Assembly (NCBI GenBank): GCA_032718565.1 | Contig: JAVGVS010000008.1 | Location: forward strand, 1,684,579 to 1,748,578 | Direction: 5' to 3' | DNA: 64,000 bases | Source of the DNA: Distichodus sexfasciatus | Lineage: Eukaryota; Chordata; Actinopteri; Characiformes; Distichodontidae | In this document: piece by piece, positions 46,450-58,485 of the stretch | Layout of the letters: each line of letters begins with the position of its first letter | How positions within the stretch are numbered: the stretch's first letter is position 1 | The notes under the pieces: generated by a model | Told to the model about the DNA's origin: nothing | Database searches by the model: none | The model's input: the letters and a program-made list of their open reading frames with translations, nothing else | Made by a program: the position numbers and the translations under genes

Positions 46450-47474
46450 TAATGCTGCAGCTATCGATTATTTTTGTATTATATAATTTTTTTTCATTGA
46501 TTGATCAAATAATCAGATAATTTTTTATTAAAAATAAATGTAAAACAAAAGCCGAACATTTTTACTTCAAAATGAACTCCTACAACCCTAAGAAAATTTG
46601 AGGCATTTTTGTGTACCTTTGTTTTTAGGCTTTTTCTAGTGAGTGTGTAGAGGTTAGCCATATATGCGTTATGACGTTGTATTCAGGACATCCTGCACTG
46701 CTCAGAGTTTGATGTGTAAATGCTGACACAGTCTTAAAATCAGCCCATTTCTGAGCTGTGTCTGTAGAAATGTAGTAATTTAGCTTTATTTAGTATAAAA
46801 GTGCTGGAACTGTAGATATAACTACAAAAAAAAGTGAAAAAAAAGTAAGAACAGTGCCTGTTTTATTGACCTGCAGAGTTTTATTATGCAGAGACATTCA
46901 ATGACTCAGTACTATGAATTAAAATAAGCTTAGTGCCAGGCTGAAACACTTTTTTATCACCTTGGTATCCATCAGAATATAGAATAAAAATTTATAAAAG
47001 AGAGACTAAAATTTTGATAATTTTAGACTATAAAATGAGCTGCTTTTGGCATTTCTGGGAGAGAACTACATTTCCCTAAACCCTTCGCATGCGACTCGGC
47101 GTCCCGTCACAATACAAAACAAAACATTTGACTGAACTAGAGTGTTTTAGAGAGTGATGGCATTGGACATAAGAGTTGCGAGCGCTCACAAACAGCGCGT
47201 TTACATCGCAAAAAAATTCATTTTATGCATTTTACGCATTTACTTATGTTATGTGCATGAAATTAATCACGAATACTTTCACATACAGAGGAATTAGTTC
47301 TTGCCTTGATCGCGCCACTGAAAACGTTGTGCATCACCAATAACCGTCCGTGTGAAACACAAGCGGAACATGCTGGAGTGAGCGAAATTAATTAAATGAA
47401 GCTTTAATTGATTCTAGAAAAATTGTGCAGTCCATTTTTGATAATTGATTATTCAAATAATTGTTTCAGCCCTA
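46450..47474. mobile_element. hAT-type element with exact 8-bp target duplication
   Basis: Ends TAATGCTGCAGCTATCGATT and …AATAATTGTTTCAGCCCTA correspond to the widespread fish hAT termini TAGGGCTGCAAC…AACGATTA, with several substitutions at the left end. Both flanks carry the identical CCAGGTAC (46442-46449, 47475-47482). At 1,025 bp there is no intact reading frame, so it is a dead or non-autonomous copy. Confidence 0.85.
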
Positions 47475-47482
47475 CCAGGTAC

Positions 47483-49760
47483 TGAAGGTTTAAGGTGAAA
47501 CATCCCACAGGTTCTACACTGAAACCCAAGGGACACGGCCTGTTTCTTTGAAGGCCTATTAAAAGGCCACAGAGGATGAAGAGGGGCGCGTCACACTTAA
47601 ATGCTTCCCCCCTCGTTCTCCTTAAGTTGTGTCTGGCTGGAGAAAAGCCGCCGCCGCCGGCTGCCTGATTGACTTTCCCCCATGAAGGGTAATTGATTGG
47701 TGGGGATTATGTGGGAAGCCTGGACCTTGATAAAGACCGGCAGGCTGAGGCTGGGCATCGATGCAAACCTCCCCCTCTCCACACATGTCCCTGTCTCAGC
47801 CCATTACAGGGTGACTTACTGGCTCGCCACACAACGCAGCACGGGGGTATTTGTTACATGCTACTGCACTCACGTCTTTCTGTCTTGATTAAATACTACC
47901 TACTTCATTTGCCTTCTGCTTCAGCCTCGCTCTCCTCCTGGTTTCTCTCCACCTAACGTGAGGAGCACAGCTGGAGGGAGGGCTGCTAAAGGAGGATACA
48001 ATAGAGAAATATTTAATTGATGGTGTCTGAAAAGTCATAATTAACATTGGTCATGGTGTAAAGGGGGAAAGGGGAGCTTATAGTTCTGTGTCCAGAAAAG
48101 CAACAACATGATAATTGCCACATTTGTGTGAGTTTGGAAAAAAAATAACACATTTGCTTGTTTTTCCTGCAGAATTGCTGCTATTATTGTCTCGTAATAG
48201 TGTTTCTGCAAAGTGCGTGGACCAAAACAAGTATGTTAAACGTCAGATTTAGTATTCAAAGAGCTTTGAAAACTGAAAAACAGCTAATCCAAATACGATG
48301 AGGTCTTTAGTACAATTTCAGGCACTGAAGTATCATTTTCTCGCTCTAGCTAATGGCAAATGCAAAACTGTAAACTCCAGTAAAGGCACCCAGCAGACAA
48401 GGACATCACACAACAACGGGAGACAGCAGCGGCCCTGAATTAAACTGCCGCTTTAAAGTTGATTTAAGATCCTGAACTCCTAAGAACGACAGCAGGCCCC
48501 GTGCGTCTTCCACAACGCTGGCTCTTGTTGACAGTTGACTGTTTTTTTTTTATCAGCGAGCAGCAACTTCACATGCCAATATTAAACATCAGATTCAGTT
48601 CACATATCAGTTGTCAGCACAGAACGGAGTTTCATTGCTGAGGCAAGCATAGCTGACATAACTCATTCTAAAGCCCCATTTTTGCATGCCAAACTGTCAC
48701 ACGGTTATGGCTAGGAGGACCTTTTGATGGCAGTAAATGAAAACTCTGCTTTAATATCAGATGCCTCTTACATCAGACTCTGCTACACAGAGGGTTTGTT
48801 GAACTGACGTGTACAAACAGATTTAATGAGTGTTTACCAAAGTATGTACAGATATCTTCCTTACTGCTGTTGGCATGTTTTTAAATATTGATTTTGTTAT
48901 ATTATTTTAAGGATTTTCCACAATACTTCTGATTTCACATGACAGGAAGCAAGAGGATTCACCCTGACTTGTTTGACTTGTGTGGTTTACGTCATGTCTT
49001 CACATAGGCCCTCTAGTGGTGGAATGGAATTTTCAGCTCAGACCCATTTACAAATGTCAGTATTATTTAAAGTTCAATTTAAGTCGAAGTTGAAGTCAAA
49101 CTATTTGGCCTCTTGTGTTGAATGACATTTTAATTTACCATCAAACAGAATAATTTAGTAGTGATGTCTGCCTTATAATGTCCCTCTCTTGCTGTGCACA
49201 ATTTTCTACCATACCAGTCTCTTGAATAGTTTCTGAGCACAAACCTGGTGTTAACCTGCTGTAATTTTCAACACAGCATGGATATATATTTCAGCACAGC
49301 ACTGCCACTGACAGACATATACCAGTGCGTCTAACTTTTTCCCACATCAGCATTACTAATGGATTGGAAGTGGTACAGCATCTGCAAATATTCATCTAAA
49401 AAGGCCTCAATCCTTAAGAGTGATTATGACTAAGAGAAGGACTAACACATACTGTTCACGGCAAGACGTACTCACAGAGGTTTAAAAATAAGTTGTCTGT
49501 CAGAAAAATATATGTGGATTGGCCCTGTGGAGCTTTTCTACAGACACTGTGGTTATTCCATCCAATACCTTTTATTTGCTCACATCAAAGACAGCATCTT
49601 TTGAGAGAGAGATGCATAGAGACAAATTTAGGCATCTTCGACTCAGCCATGTATTTGTTGTCTGGTAGTCTCTTGCATTTAAATCAACGTAATTACTCTG
49701 TCTGCCTCCTCACTTTCAGCCTAACTGCACAATACACCGACAGTATATATAAATATATAT
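47483..49760. other. Single-copy noncoding DNA
   Basis: About 47520-47990 is relatively G+C-rich (includes GCCGCCGCCGCC) and repeat-free, with GGGTAATTGATTGGTGG; possible conserved noncoding DNA. From 48000 on it is AT-rich and featureless. Frames are under 95 codons. Confidence 0.4.
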
Positions 49761-49765
49761 ACACA

Positions 49766-49791
49766 TTTAAAAAGTAACCTTCCTAACACTG
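49766..49791 (-). repeat. hAT terminal remnant
   Basis: AAAAAGTAACCTTCCTAACACTG is the reverse complement of the left end of the 3028-3654 element. Only the last 25-30 bases match, so it is a fragment. Confidence 0.5.
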
Positions 49792-49811
49792 TGTGTATTA
49801 TAAACACCCTC

Positions 49812-49878
49812 CATCTCCGGGGTTTGAACCCAGGACCTTCTCGGTGTGAGGCAGCAGCCCTAACCACTGTGCCACCCT
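49812..49878 (-). repeat. Mermaid-like head fragment
   Basis: Minus strand: GGTGGCACAGTGGTTAGGGC, then CCTCACACCGAGAAGGTCCT and GGGTTCAAACCCC. Only the tRNA-like head remains. Confidence 0.7.
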
Positions 49879-50039
49879 GTTTTTATAGTAGCAACTTTGA
49901 CGATAGCGGGAAACCACAATCAACCAAGCACATCCTGACTAATCCTTTCTGTCAGACTGTTTTTTCACCGTAAAAGTATGTTTGAGCTGACATAAGTGTA
50001 GTGATACAGTAAGTTTACCTCAATGTTTACCATAAGTTA

Positions 50040-50664
50040 GCCTACTAATGCTAACTAATCGTAACGCCAGCTGGCAGAGGCTGATGTTATTGAGCATTTG
50101 TTTCATCAGGTTTGTTCTGACTTATGAGTTGTCACATATTTTTCAGCAGTATCAAAAAAATTTTTTTTGGTTTGATATTATTACCACAGACCGACCAGGG
50201 AAACCACTGTCATTCACCAGACGCATACCGAAGTGAAAAGCGGAAGTATCTAACGTTGGACGTTCTGCATACGGCCCATTCTGCCCTCTTTCTTCTTTTA
50301 AAGTGAAGTGCTGTCTGAATTTCCAAGACAGAAGTGCGTTTCCCCCCGGCTCTGTCCTGCTGTCTTCAGCTCCGACTCCATTGTGTGACTGCGGCAAGTT
50401 AAATGGATGTTTACACTGGAATCCTTGGTTGCATGTTCTAAAGGGATTTTGGTAATGAATGGAATTGCTGAAATTGATTAGAGAGAGGATAAACACATGA
50501 AACAGAAAAATACTGTGATGTAATCCACTATTTTTAACAATGTAACTAACTGTATTCCCATTACCATCTATTTAAACTGGAACTGTAAAGGAATACAATT
50601 ACACACAATTTGTAATCTGAATATGTAATGGTGGTACATGTATTATGTATACTTTCCAACACTG
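50040..50664. mobile_element. Right part of a hAT element (3 kb family)
   Basis: From about 50300 to its end CCAACACTG at 50664 it aligns with the right half of the 3028-3654 element (TCCATTGTGTGACTG, TAGAGAGAGGATA, TGTAATCCACTATTT, ACCATCTATTTAAACTGG, AATATGTAATGGTGGTACAT). The upstream part (50040-50300) has no counterpart there and may be extra interior from a longer relative. The left end was not found. Confidence 0.6.
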
Positions 50665-51537
50665 AATACACGTATATATGCAACTCACTGCCTTAAAGAC
50701 TGCAAAGCTTAAATTTTGAAACCCCTCAAACAAGGATTGATGGATGTTAGTAAATGGTTTGTAAATATTGGCTCATATCACAACCAATGTGTGACTCACG
50801 CCTTATAGATAAATATGTCATCATACTGTATAAGTAAACAAGCTCTCTAAAGGAGAAGTTTTATCAGAAAGAGTTGAATCTGTTATTTTGAGTCACTTTA
50901 ATGACTCTGATATCATATCTCCGAAAGGACAGACTGTTTCATTTTTTCCCATTTTCATCTCCAACAGATGCTGAAACCGTCTCGACGAACGCTGCTCACT
51001 ACAGGGGCTCATTTGCAGGACTTCATCTGGAAGGAGGCTTTCTGCTGCTAGACATGTGACAAACAAACGCCTGGTACTATATTCAGTTCCACAGGAAAAA
51101 AAAAAAATCAGGTAATAAGATGTCCTTTAAAAAACGTAAGGCATCTTCTTCCAAGACATCTCCATTTGTTGTCACGCCGAAAAAAAAAATCACAGAAATC
51201 ACAGTTAAGCTTTAATTTTTTTTTTGCTTGGAAATGCAGACATGCTACAGCCTGTCACTATGTAGGTTACGGTACAGCACAAAATATCCTCCCCGATCAT
51301 TAAAGGTGTCCTGTGCTGAGGGCTACGCAGACCCTGCTGTCTCACCCAGACAGAGACAGAGTCGTTATGGGGTGTGATGTCACAGGACATGGCATGTGTG
51401 TGATGTCAATGTGACTGAGACATCTGTAGAACTCAACACCTTGAACACATCCACCTCCTCTCTCCTGGGAGACCGAGGCAGCACGGCAACCGCGAGTGGA
51501 AGAACAGAGACTCTCTTTTTTTCGGTCTTATCCCCCA
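50665..51537. other. Single-copy noncoding DNA
   Basis: No gene recognised; poly-A and poly-T runs at about 51096-51107, 51181-51189 and 51218-51227. Confidence 0.4.
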
Positions 51538-51538
51538 C

Positions 51539-51570
<32 letters not shown>

Positions 51571-51893
51571 CACACGCACACACACACACACAATCTCAAT
51601 GGTTTCAGGTGGAAGAACATTAATCATGAGATATACACACACACACACACACATACCAACATTGAATGTCTCTGCTAGCTGTTAAGGTCTGTTATACACA
51701 ATGTGTAAAGGAGAGCACAAAAGACACACACACACACACAAACACACACATCACAGAATGTCTTCAGGTGAAAAAACATAACTCGTATGAACAGACAAAC
51801 AGGCAGAGACACATACACACACTATATGTACACACTCACAGCTGGTAAGATCCAATGTACACAATGGAAGAAGGAGAGCACAACACACACACA
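51538..51893. repeat. CA-rich minisatellite with a duplicated unit of about 150 bp
   Basis: (CA)n arrays at 51539-51592, 51636-51654, 51723-51750 and 51878-51893 are separated by related spacers. CTCAATGGTTTCAGGTGGAA is matched by CAGAATGTCTTCAGGTGAAA, and ACACAATGTGTAAAGGAGAG is matched by ACACAATGGAAGAAGGAGAG. So a unit of about 150 bp containing CA repeats was duplicated in tandem (about 51591-51745 and 51746-51893) and has since diverged. Confidence 0.78.
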
Positions 51894-54800
51894 CAAAACC
51901 AAAAAACAGGTGACGGGTGATTGCACAGATCCGTCTACGCAGGCCTTGGGGAGTTAGCTTTCATTTCCAGTGCAGTGTTGCCTGGCAGCCTTTTTAAAAA
52001 TGACTAATGGAGGGTGTTGATTGGTCGGTAAACAGCTTATGTGCTATAAAAAGACATTAATGTGTCCCCAGTCCACTTTTATCCTATTAGTGCTCTGCAC
52101 CGATAGGCTTTGCCAGAGTGATGACATTTTTGGTGCAAAATATTTCAATATTTTTAGACAAAGTGAAAGAATGCAGGATAGGTTTTTCTCTCGTTATTTC
52201 ACAGACACCCTCTATTAGCCTTAATTATATCATGCTATGAGTAAGGCAGCGCTTTGACATGTCATGACCAAGGAGGAAATGAGAGCATATGTATCCAGAT
52301 AGTTGGTACATGCTTTAATTAAGAGCTGCGTATGTGTGCTCTTCTCACTATAGTATATGGTAATTATTGACTGTTAGAAATACATGTTCAGTGAATATTT
52401 TCGCCAAAAAAACATCCAAAGCTGCAGTCTACTTCATCTCATATATTCCAGCCTTGTCAATCACAGTAGACACATGCTGCTTACTTACACCTCCACTCCA
52501 TCACTGGTAACCTGCCAGCATTGGAAATTTTGGAAATTTCTTGGATGATTGGCTGTTTATCTGTCATTTCACTCTACAGCTCTGAATAACTTATTTACAG
52601 GCGCATCCTGTGCATGTGTTTAACTTGCATCATCCAGCCTTTTCCTGGCACAGATGACAAAACTGAACCACTCATATCACTACATGGCTTTATTTACTGC
52701 TTCAAGCTGTCGATTTTCTGTGATATAATCGTGATCTTATTGCTCCTACCGCTATGAAGCTCTTCAGTTCTAGCATATTTTTATGCATAAAGGGATAGCA
52801 GCTTTACTAAAGCACAATAAAGCATGACAACACACCTTCTTAAAGCTCTGCTCAGCCAAGAAGAGGTTTTCCTACGGCAAGGATTTGGAATTGAGTCTTA
52901 GCTGTGCCATCATTTGGTGTATGTGCCAAAACACTAGCGTCCCCCAGGATGCTTGCAGCATGTTTCTCAATGAACGAGAAGGTGCAAACTCATACAATCA
53001 ATTAACATTTTAAATTGACTTAAAGATGTGAATTTGTTTCATACCTCTGACATTGCTTTCAAAGTTTTCTCAGTGAATGAATCTGGGTAGGCTAGTGCTC
53101 AAAAATCCTACGATCCTTGAAATAATAATAATACAAAACTTAGCTGCAGGTACAAAGATATCGAGCAGAGGCTTCTCCTCTCTAAACGGATCCTTGTTCA
53201 TTGATATTTCTGGCTCCCTCATTTGTTAGGAAATATTATGGTGTGGAGTTATTGACCAGTGGCATTGATTCAATTCATAATGCATCATTGCCGACCGCTC
53301 TCCGATAGCTGTGTTTACTCCTTCCGATCTATGCCCAGCGTGAATTTACGACTGTGCTTGGTAATTACTGTATGTCAGGGAAACACTAAATTGATTGCTT
53401 TTGTCTGACACTCTTTTGAGAGATCAATATCAGGAACTACACGTAAACATCGAAAATTTTGGGAACACTAGCAAAATGCCATAAGTCCAGTAATAAAGGA
53501 CATACCAGGTCTATATTAATGACCGTGATAAGCAGTAAACGTGTTATGCTAAAATGGCATAATGATATTTCTTATGACATTCAGACATCAGTACATAACA
53601 GCTTTAGTGGACAGCAGCAGTATTTTTGCACAATTGTAATATGAATATGAATAAAAGTGAAATTCAGCATTTTTTATATTCATGTTTAATTAAAAACAGT
53701 ATAATTTGCCAACTTTGTACAAATGTGTGCTTCTATACTGATAAATTATATTTTACTTTTTTTTGTCAGTAAACATTTATGATCTATCTGGAATTCAATT
53801 CAAAGCCACATTTATTATTTCCTTCACGTAATGCCTTTGGGAAGCATCTTAACTCAGCATACCCATTTTACTTTTTGCATATCCCATCATTGCATCCATC
53901 GTTGTTTTCTTTCTCACTGTTGCAATTTTATTCCAGATAACCTGACAAGCAGCCAGTGAGCCATCAAAGATCATTCCCCATGCAATAAGCCTTATCTATT
54001 CACTGCAAAGTAGATTACAAAGGCCTGTAAATGCTTCACCATAGCTTATCGTGCAAACATTGTACAGATCACTGCCATTGATTCTAATTGGACGCTGCTC
54101 CAGAAAGCTGAAGTGGAGTGAGGAAGATGTCGATATGAGCAAGAGGAAGTAATTAAAAAAGGTAATCCCCAATGAGACTGGGTAATGATGGCGGCACACA
54201 GCCTGTGTCTAAGCCATGACTCCTCAGCTTTCTATATTTAGTGCTGTCTGTGCTCCATGAAAAGGCTGCTTGACAAGCACGGCAATTGAAAACCCGTTGT
54301 TTTCATGCCGGGCTGATTTCGTGTTTTGCAGGAGACGTGCCACAGACAAATAAATCTGCGGATTTAACATTTCTCAAGAGTGACAAGGTATTGCCAACAG
54401 CACAATTCTGGTAATTATTGGTAATCTTGCTGCTAGTTTTCAGTCTTCTGTGTTGCGGTAACTGAGGTTACCCAAGGCTTGTGATGGTTCTCCTCCCCTA
54501 ATGTATCGACGCTCTGCTTCTCTTGGCCTAATTTAGATCTCAGGCAAATTTCCCTTACAGGGGATTGTTCGTGTCAGCTCACATCTCATTAGAGTAGCCA
54601 CTAGGTGCTGTTGTTCTGGCCTCGAAGCTGCATCGTCTCACCTCGCCTCTAAATGCCACACTTCCCTGTTACTGTTTCCTGCTTGCTGCTTTCCGCCCTC
54701 ATTGCGGAAAGTGTAAGAGCATTTAAGGACAGACTAAATGGAAACAAGCTCGTGTAGAGCACTGAGGGAGCATTTTTTAAATGTACCAACTGCAGACCAA

Positions 54801-55444
54801 GAGACACAAGTACAACTCTGGAAAAGGGTATCTGTTTTTTTCCAGTTACAGCAAAATCAGCTCATTTTAATCTGTGGCTGCTTAAAACCACCTTCATTTT
54901 CATATTGGCTAATGTGCAGTAGCTGGTGGTGTGTGCAACTCGGCCAAATTAAGAAACTAGCCGTTTAATATTTAGATTCATTTAGTCTCTTGGGAACAGT
55001 CATTGTAACATTTCCATGGTCAAAGAAGCTAGTGTTCCTAACAATGAATGCATTAACAACGGATCCCCATTAGCTTCTAATCATTGTTAGAAACAGTAAG
55101 AACAGAGGGGAAAATAAAATACGAGTATTAATGGAGCAGTAGGTAATTTCTTTTTACATATTCTTAAAAATTAACCTTTACTTGCTGTACATTCCCCAAA
55201 GAACTATTAAGATTAAGATTTGAATTTACCATTGTAGAGTCTGATGGCTATTTGATAATAGAGTCTGTCTGTTTGAAAGATGAGAAGAATGCAAATTAGG
55301 AGCCACATAGTGCTTCTTTAGCTTGTTTTTGTTGTTGGTTTGGTATTGATCAAAGATTCCAAAACAGATTATGAGCTTTTTACAAGTAAGTGAGTTTTTA
55401 GCAGTGCTATTCGAATCTAAACATTTTTGAAATTGACTTCAGTG
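51894..55444. other. Long single-copy noncoding stretch
   Basis: About 3.5 kb with no gene and no mobile element recognised. Blocks at about 51985-52400, 53230-53440 and 54200-54720 have a repeat-free candidate-enhancer texture; the last is listed separately. A small inverted repeat CTAACAATGA/TCATTGTTAG lies at 55038-55047 and 55081-55090. Confidence 0.4.
54200..54720. promoter_or_regulatory. Candidate conserved noncoding element
   Basis: Repeat-free block with balanced base composition and words such as CACGGCAATTGAAAACCC, CTGGTAATTATTGGTAATC, GGCCTAATTTAGATCTC and CCGCCCTCATTGCGGAAAG (the last with a short GC-rich inverted repeat TTTCCGC/GCGGAAA). No coding frame. Texture-based call only. 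Confidence 0.25.
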
Positions 55445-55500
55445 ATGGCCTTAACCCGGTTGGGATTGAGCAGTTTGGATAATGAATGAATAAATAAAAG
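55445..55500 (+). repeat. Mermaid-like 3' end fragment
   Basis: GATGGCCTTAACCCGGTTGG GATTGAGCAGTTTGGATAAT followed by a GAATGAATAAATAAAAG tail: only the terminal part of the family. Immediately followed by the TG/GA-tailed repeat, the same arrangement as at 58313-58735. Confidence 0.65.
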
Positions 55501-55720
55501 AAAAGTATTTATAATAAAAGAAACATGTATTTAGAACAGCTAAAAAGTCCAAACTTTTGCTTTTGGTTACTGAGGTTAAGGTTATAGTTTGGTGTAGCTG
55601 TAGTATTATTTAGATGTAGTAATTATAGATAGCAATACATGAATCTGTGTGGGAGAAAGAGAGCGCGAGAGAGAAAGAGAGAGCAGGTGTTTGTGCACTT
55701 CCATGTGAAATTCCAACAGA
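55501..55720 (+). repeat. TTACTGAGGTTAAGG repeat with GA tail
   Basis: GAACAGCTAAAAAGTCCAAA, TTGGTTACTGAGGTTAAGGT, TTGGTGTAGCTGTAG and a GA-rich tail, then GAGCAGGTGTTTGTGCAC. Closely related to 58486-58735 and more distantly to 31944-32225. Confidence 0.7.
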
Positions 55721-55780
55721 TTCTAGTAATTTGCTCCATTTCCAAAAATATCATACAACATGTTTTCAACTGGTTCTATC

Positions 55781-56313
55781 TAGAGGTGTTGAAATTAATC
55801 ACATAATCTATGCATTGCAATGCAGATGTGGACAGTTCTGCATCGATGCAATGGCAGACCATAATCGAAGGTTTTTAACTAGTCCGCAGTGACATTGCAG
55901 GTGGTCCATGACAAGCAATCCACTTTCACTACTGAAATCACTTTTTAAAGATTATTCCTTTTCTGTTTTTCAAAACATTTCCAGATGATTTGGGCATCTT
56001 TATAGATAATGAATTTAATGCAAATATCTAAAAAGTAATACAAAAAATACTCCCTCCCAGACTCTGTTTAGTCTGAGTGGTAGTGCCTGGGACAGAAGCA
56101 GTTAAAAACCCTTGAATTATATCATGACATGGCTTGGTGATTTTCTGGCTACGGCATAAATAATTCAAGTTAAAAAGAACACCCCGGTAGCAACTATGGC
56201 TGCCAATCTGCATGCAATGTGAAGTAATGTAGAAAAACTGATGCCAATAATCGGGATGCATCAAGATATCGCATTGAATCGAACTGTGAGACCAGTGAAG
56301 GTTCACACCTCTA
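55781..56313. mobile_element. hAT-type element with decayed target duplication
   Basis: Ends TAGAGGTGTTGAAATTAATC and …GAAGGTTCACACCTCTA; inside are ATGCATTGCAATGCAGATGT and ATCGCATTGAATCGAACTG words typical of a fish hAT family starting TAGGGGTGTGAAC. The flanking octamers GTTCTATC (55773-55780) and GTTTTGTC (56314-56321) agree at six of eight positions, both differences being transitions. 533 bp, no transposase. Confidence 0.72.
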
Positions 56314-56441
56314 GTTTTGTCACAGGGACCACCATTCAGACTAAGCAGTAGTCTGCTGTGTGTTCATGTGGGGAGACACAACGTTTTTCAAAGTGATTTC
56401 AGTAGTGAAACTGGATTGCATGTCACAGACCACCTGCAATG
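55893..56441. repeat. 52-bp inverted repeat pair overlapping the hAT element
   Basis: Arms 55893-55944 and 56390-56441 are reverse complements with four mismatches in 52 bases (arm core CATTGCAGGTGGTCCATGAC). The left arm lies inside the hAT element at 55781-56313 and the right arm outside it, so the two structures interleave rather than nest. The pair may be terminal repeats of another element. Confidence 0.8.
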
Positions 56442-57323
56442 CTGTGGTCCGAGGGCCATCAGCAGAAAGCCCCTGTCTCACAGGAAAAAATGATTTTATA
56501 AAATGTGACAACTAAGTATACATATGTTTCCTTATTTGTCTGGATTCTATTCTTTCACTCAGACCTTGTCTTTATGCGCCAGATTAAGATGATGTATTCA
56601 GGAGAGTCTTTTAGGAATGCCTAGCTATATTAGCAACTTTGGTTAAGCAAGAGTGTGAGACGGGGCCACGATTAGTGATCTGTATGACTTCCTATACGCC
56701 TGTTACAAGAATTTGTGGCATATAATGGCTCCCTTCCATCCAACAATATTGGTCTCGAGTCATTGACCTTGATGAGAAGGCTGTCTGCTTTATGATCCTC
56801 ATGATCCTGTCATTTCCACACATACAGTGCCTCTGCAGGCAACGAAGACACACTTTCCAAATAGAAAAAAATGGGAATCTTAGGAGATAATCAAGCCTGG
56901 AGCTATAACATCTCCTCTTCTAATGAATCTCACTCGGGCTGGGCCACTATTGCTAAGCTCCATCATGAAGGCTGATGGTATGCTGTTTTTCTATGGTGTG
57001 TGTGTGTGTGTCTTGGGTTCAGCCATTTTTGTTAAGATGGCAATCTCTTTGTGTCTCTAAAGTGCTGCGCCATGTCACATAAGTTCCTGTTAATTCCAAC
57101 CGAGGATTCGTATGCAAAAAAGGGAGGGAAAAGAACAGCTGTGGGGTATTCAAAGACCTCATTATGTGTTTGGTTATTACACTGACTCTATCCCTGTCCT
57201 GGAAGGGCAGAGAAGCTGAAATCCACTCTGTCTTTATTCCTCAACTGTTAGCTTGCTCTTTCTAGGGGTGTCACATAACAGTGGAATGTTAGAGTTACTC
57301 CACACTTGTAATAGGGCCATTTC
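56442..57323. other. Single-copy noncoding DNA
   Basis: A (GT)n run of about eight units lies at 56996-57012. No gene recognised. ATTTC at 57319-57323 is the left target copy of the next LTR. Confidence 0.45.
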
Positions 57324-57877
57324 TGTGACAGTCGCACTGCCCACAGGGTTTCTTTCTCACTCCCTCACTTTCCCACTGATTACGTTATTGCCTTCACCTG
57401 TTTCTAATCTCCTCTAAGTTCTCCATTTAAGCCACAGCCGATCCAGAGAGCATTTGCCTGTTCACCCTCACGTGAGTGAGTGTGGTTGCTCCGCATGCTG
57501 TCAGTTTTGAGTGGCGTTTTGTTTGTGTCCTGACCTGTTCTCTATGAGTTTTTGTCCTTGTGCCTTGCAGTAGTCTGTGGTGTTGCTGGAAAGGTGGACT
57601 CACCAATGAGACAAGACTCGGGTTCCCCTTTCCTCACAGCTGAAGCACAGAAGCAGCTCTGCCTTCCTCCTTTGGGACCACGCTGAAAGCACAAATCTCC
57701 CGTGGCTGATTTCAGTTTGTTTGGTCTTCCTTTGAACAGTTTTCCATCCCTGTCTTCTGCTTTTGAACCCTCGTTTGCCCTTGTTTGGCTGCCTACCTTG
57801 TTTATTAAATATCCTTGGATTTACCCCTGCATTTGCGTTCTGCTCTCTCTCTCTCGATCATGCATCAGGGTGTGACA
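57324..57877 (+). mobile_element. Solo LTR of an LTR retrotransposon
   Basis: Starts TGTGACAGTC and ends GGGTGTGACA, giving inverted TG…CA termini (TGTGACA/TGTGACA-type), with an exact 5-bp target duplication ATTTC (57319-57323, 57878-57882). A polyadenylation-type ATTAAA is at 57804-57809, followed by the U5 word CCTGCATTTGCGTTC that is also found in the 4050-4389 LTR. No internal genes; a 554-bp solo LTR. Confidence 0.84.
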
Positions 57878-57882
57878 ATTTC

Positions 57883-58235
57883 TAGTGTGTTAAAATAATG
57901 TTGTCTATGTGTCTTACAGTACTGGGTAGAAAAGAAAAAAACTGTGGACAGCGGTGGCCAGAGGAGATGGGGCGAAGAGATATCTCCATGGCAGCAGAGG
58001 AGGTGTTAAAAAAGGTTATGTCACCTGCCCTGCAGTAGCAGATTCTGTGCACTCCAAACACAAACCAATGCTAATAACTTATTCACACTGAACATCAAAG
58101 GTCTTGTACGGTGGCTTTCGAGAAGGAAAAAAATATATATTTGTTGAAGCATTTTTCCTATACAGTAAATTTGCATGAAGAAAAAGATTCTTCCAGGCAA
58201 AGTCTTCAGCTCCCTTTATAGTGTGTATCATGCTA
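57883..58235. other. Single-copy noncoding DNA with a possible exon
   Basis: 57920-58002 follows a plausible acceptor (TATGTGTCTTACAG) and precedes a weak GTGTTA donor, and is open in two frames. No protein family is recognised. Listed under findings; not supported as a gene. Confidence 0.35.
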
Positions 58236-58243
58236 CTTTCTCT

Positions 58244-58283
<40 letters not shown>

Positions 58284-58312
58284 CATACATACATACATAC
58301 ATACATACATAC
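58236..58312. repeat. (AT)n then (ATAC)n microsatellite
   Basis: About 18 AT units followed by about eight ATAC units. Confidence 0.92.
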
Positions 58313-58456
58313 CATAAGGTGTGGTGTGTGCCCTGCAGTGTGTTGCTGCCTGCCAAGGGTCAAGGTGATCCCCACCTTGCATCCATAGTTCCCGGGATAC
58401 GCTCCGGTCCCTCCGCGACCCTGGTTGGGATTAAACAGTTTGGAAAATGAATAAAT
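58313..58456 (+). repeat. Mermaid-like 3' half
   Basis: AAGGTGTGGTGTGTGCCCTG, then GTTGCTGCCTGCCAAGGGTC, ATAGTTCCCGGGATACGCTC and GGTTGGGATTAAACAGTTTGG: the 3' half of the family. The microsatellite replaces its 5' half. Confidence 0.75.
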
Positions 58457-58485
58457 GAAAGAAAGAAAGAAAGAAAGAAAGAAAA
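58457..58485. repeat. (GAAA)n microsatellite
   Basis: Seven units that continue the AATGAATAAATGAAA tail of the Mermaid-like copy. Confidence 0.88.

Noticed and set aside
51538..51893. Telomeric or satellite array
   Set aside because: Only two diverged units around CA repeats; no TTAGGG array.
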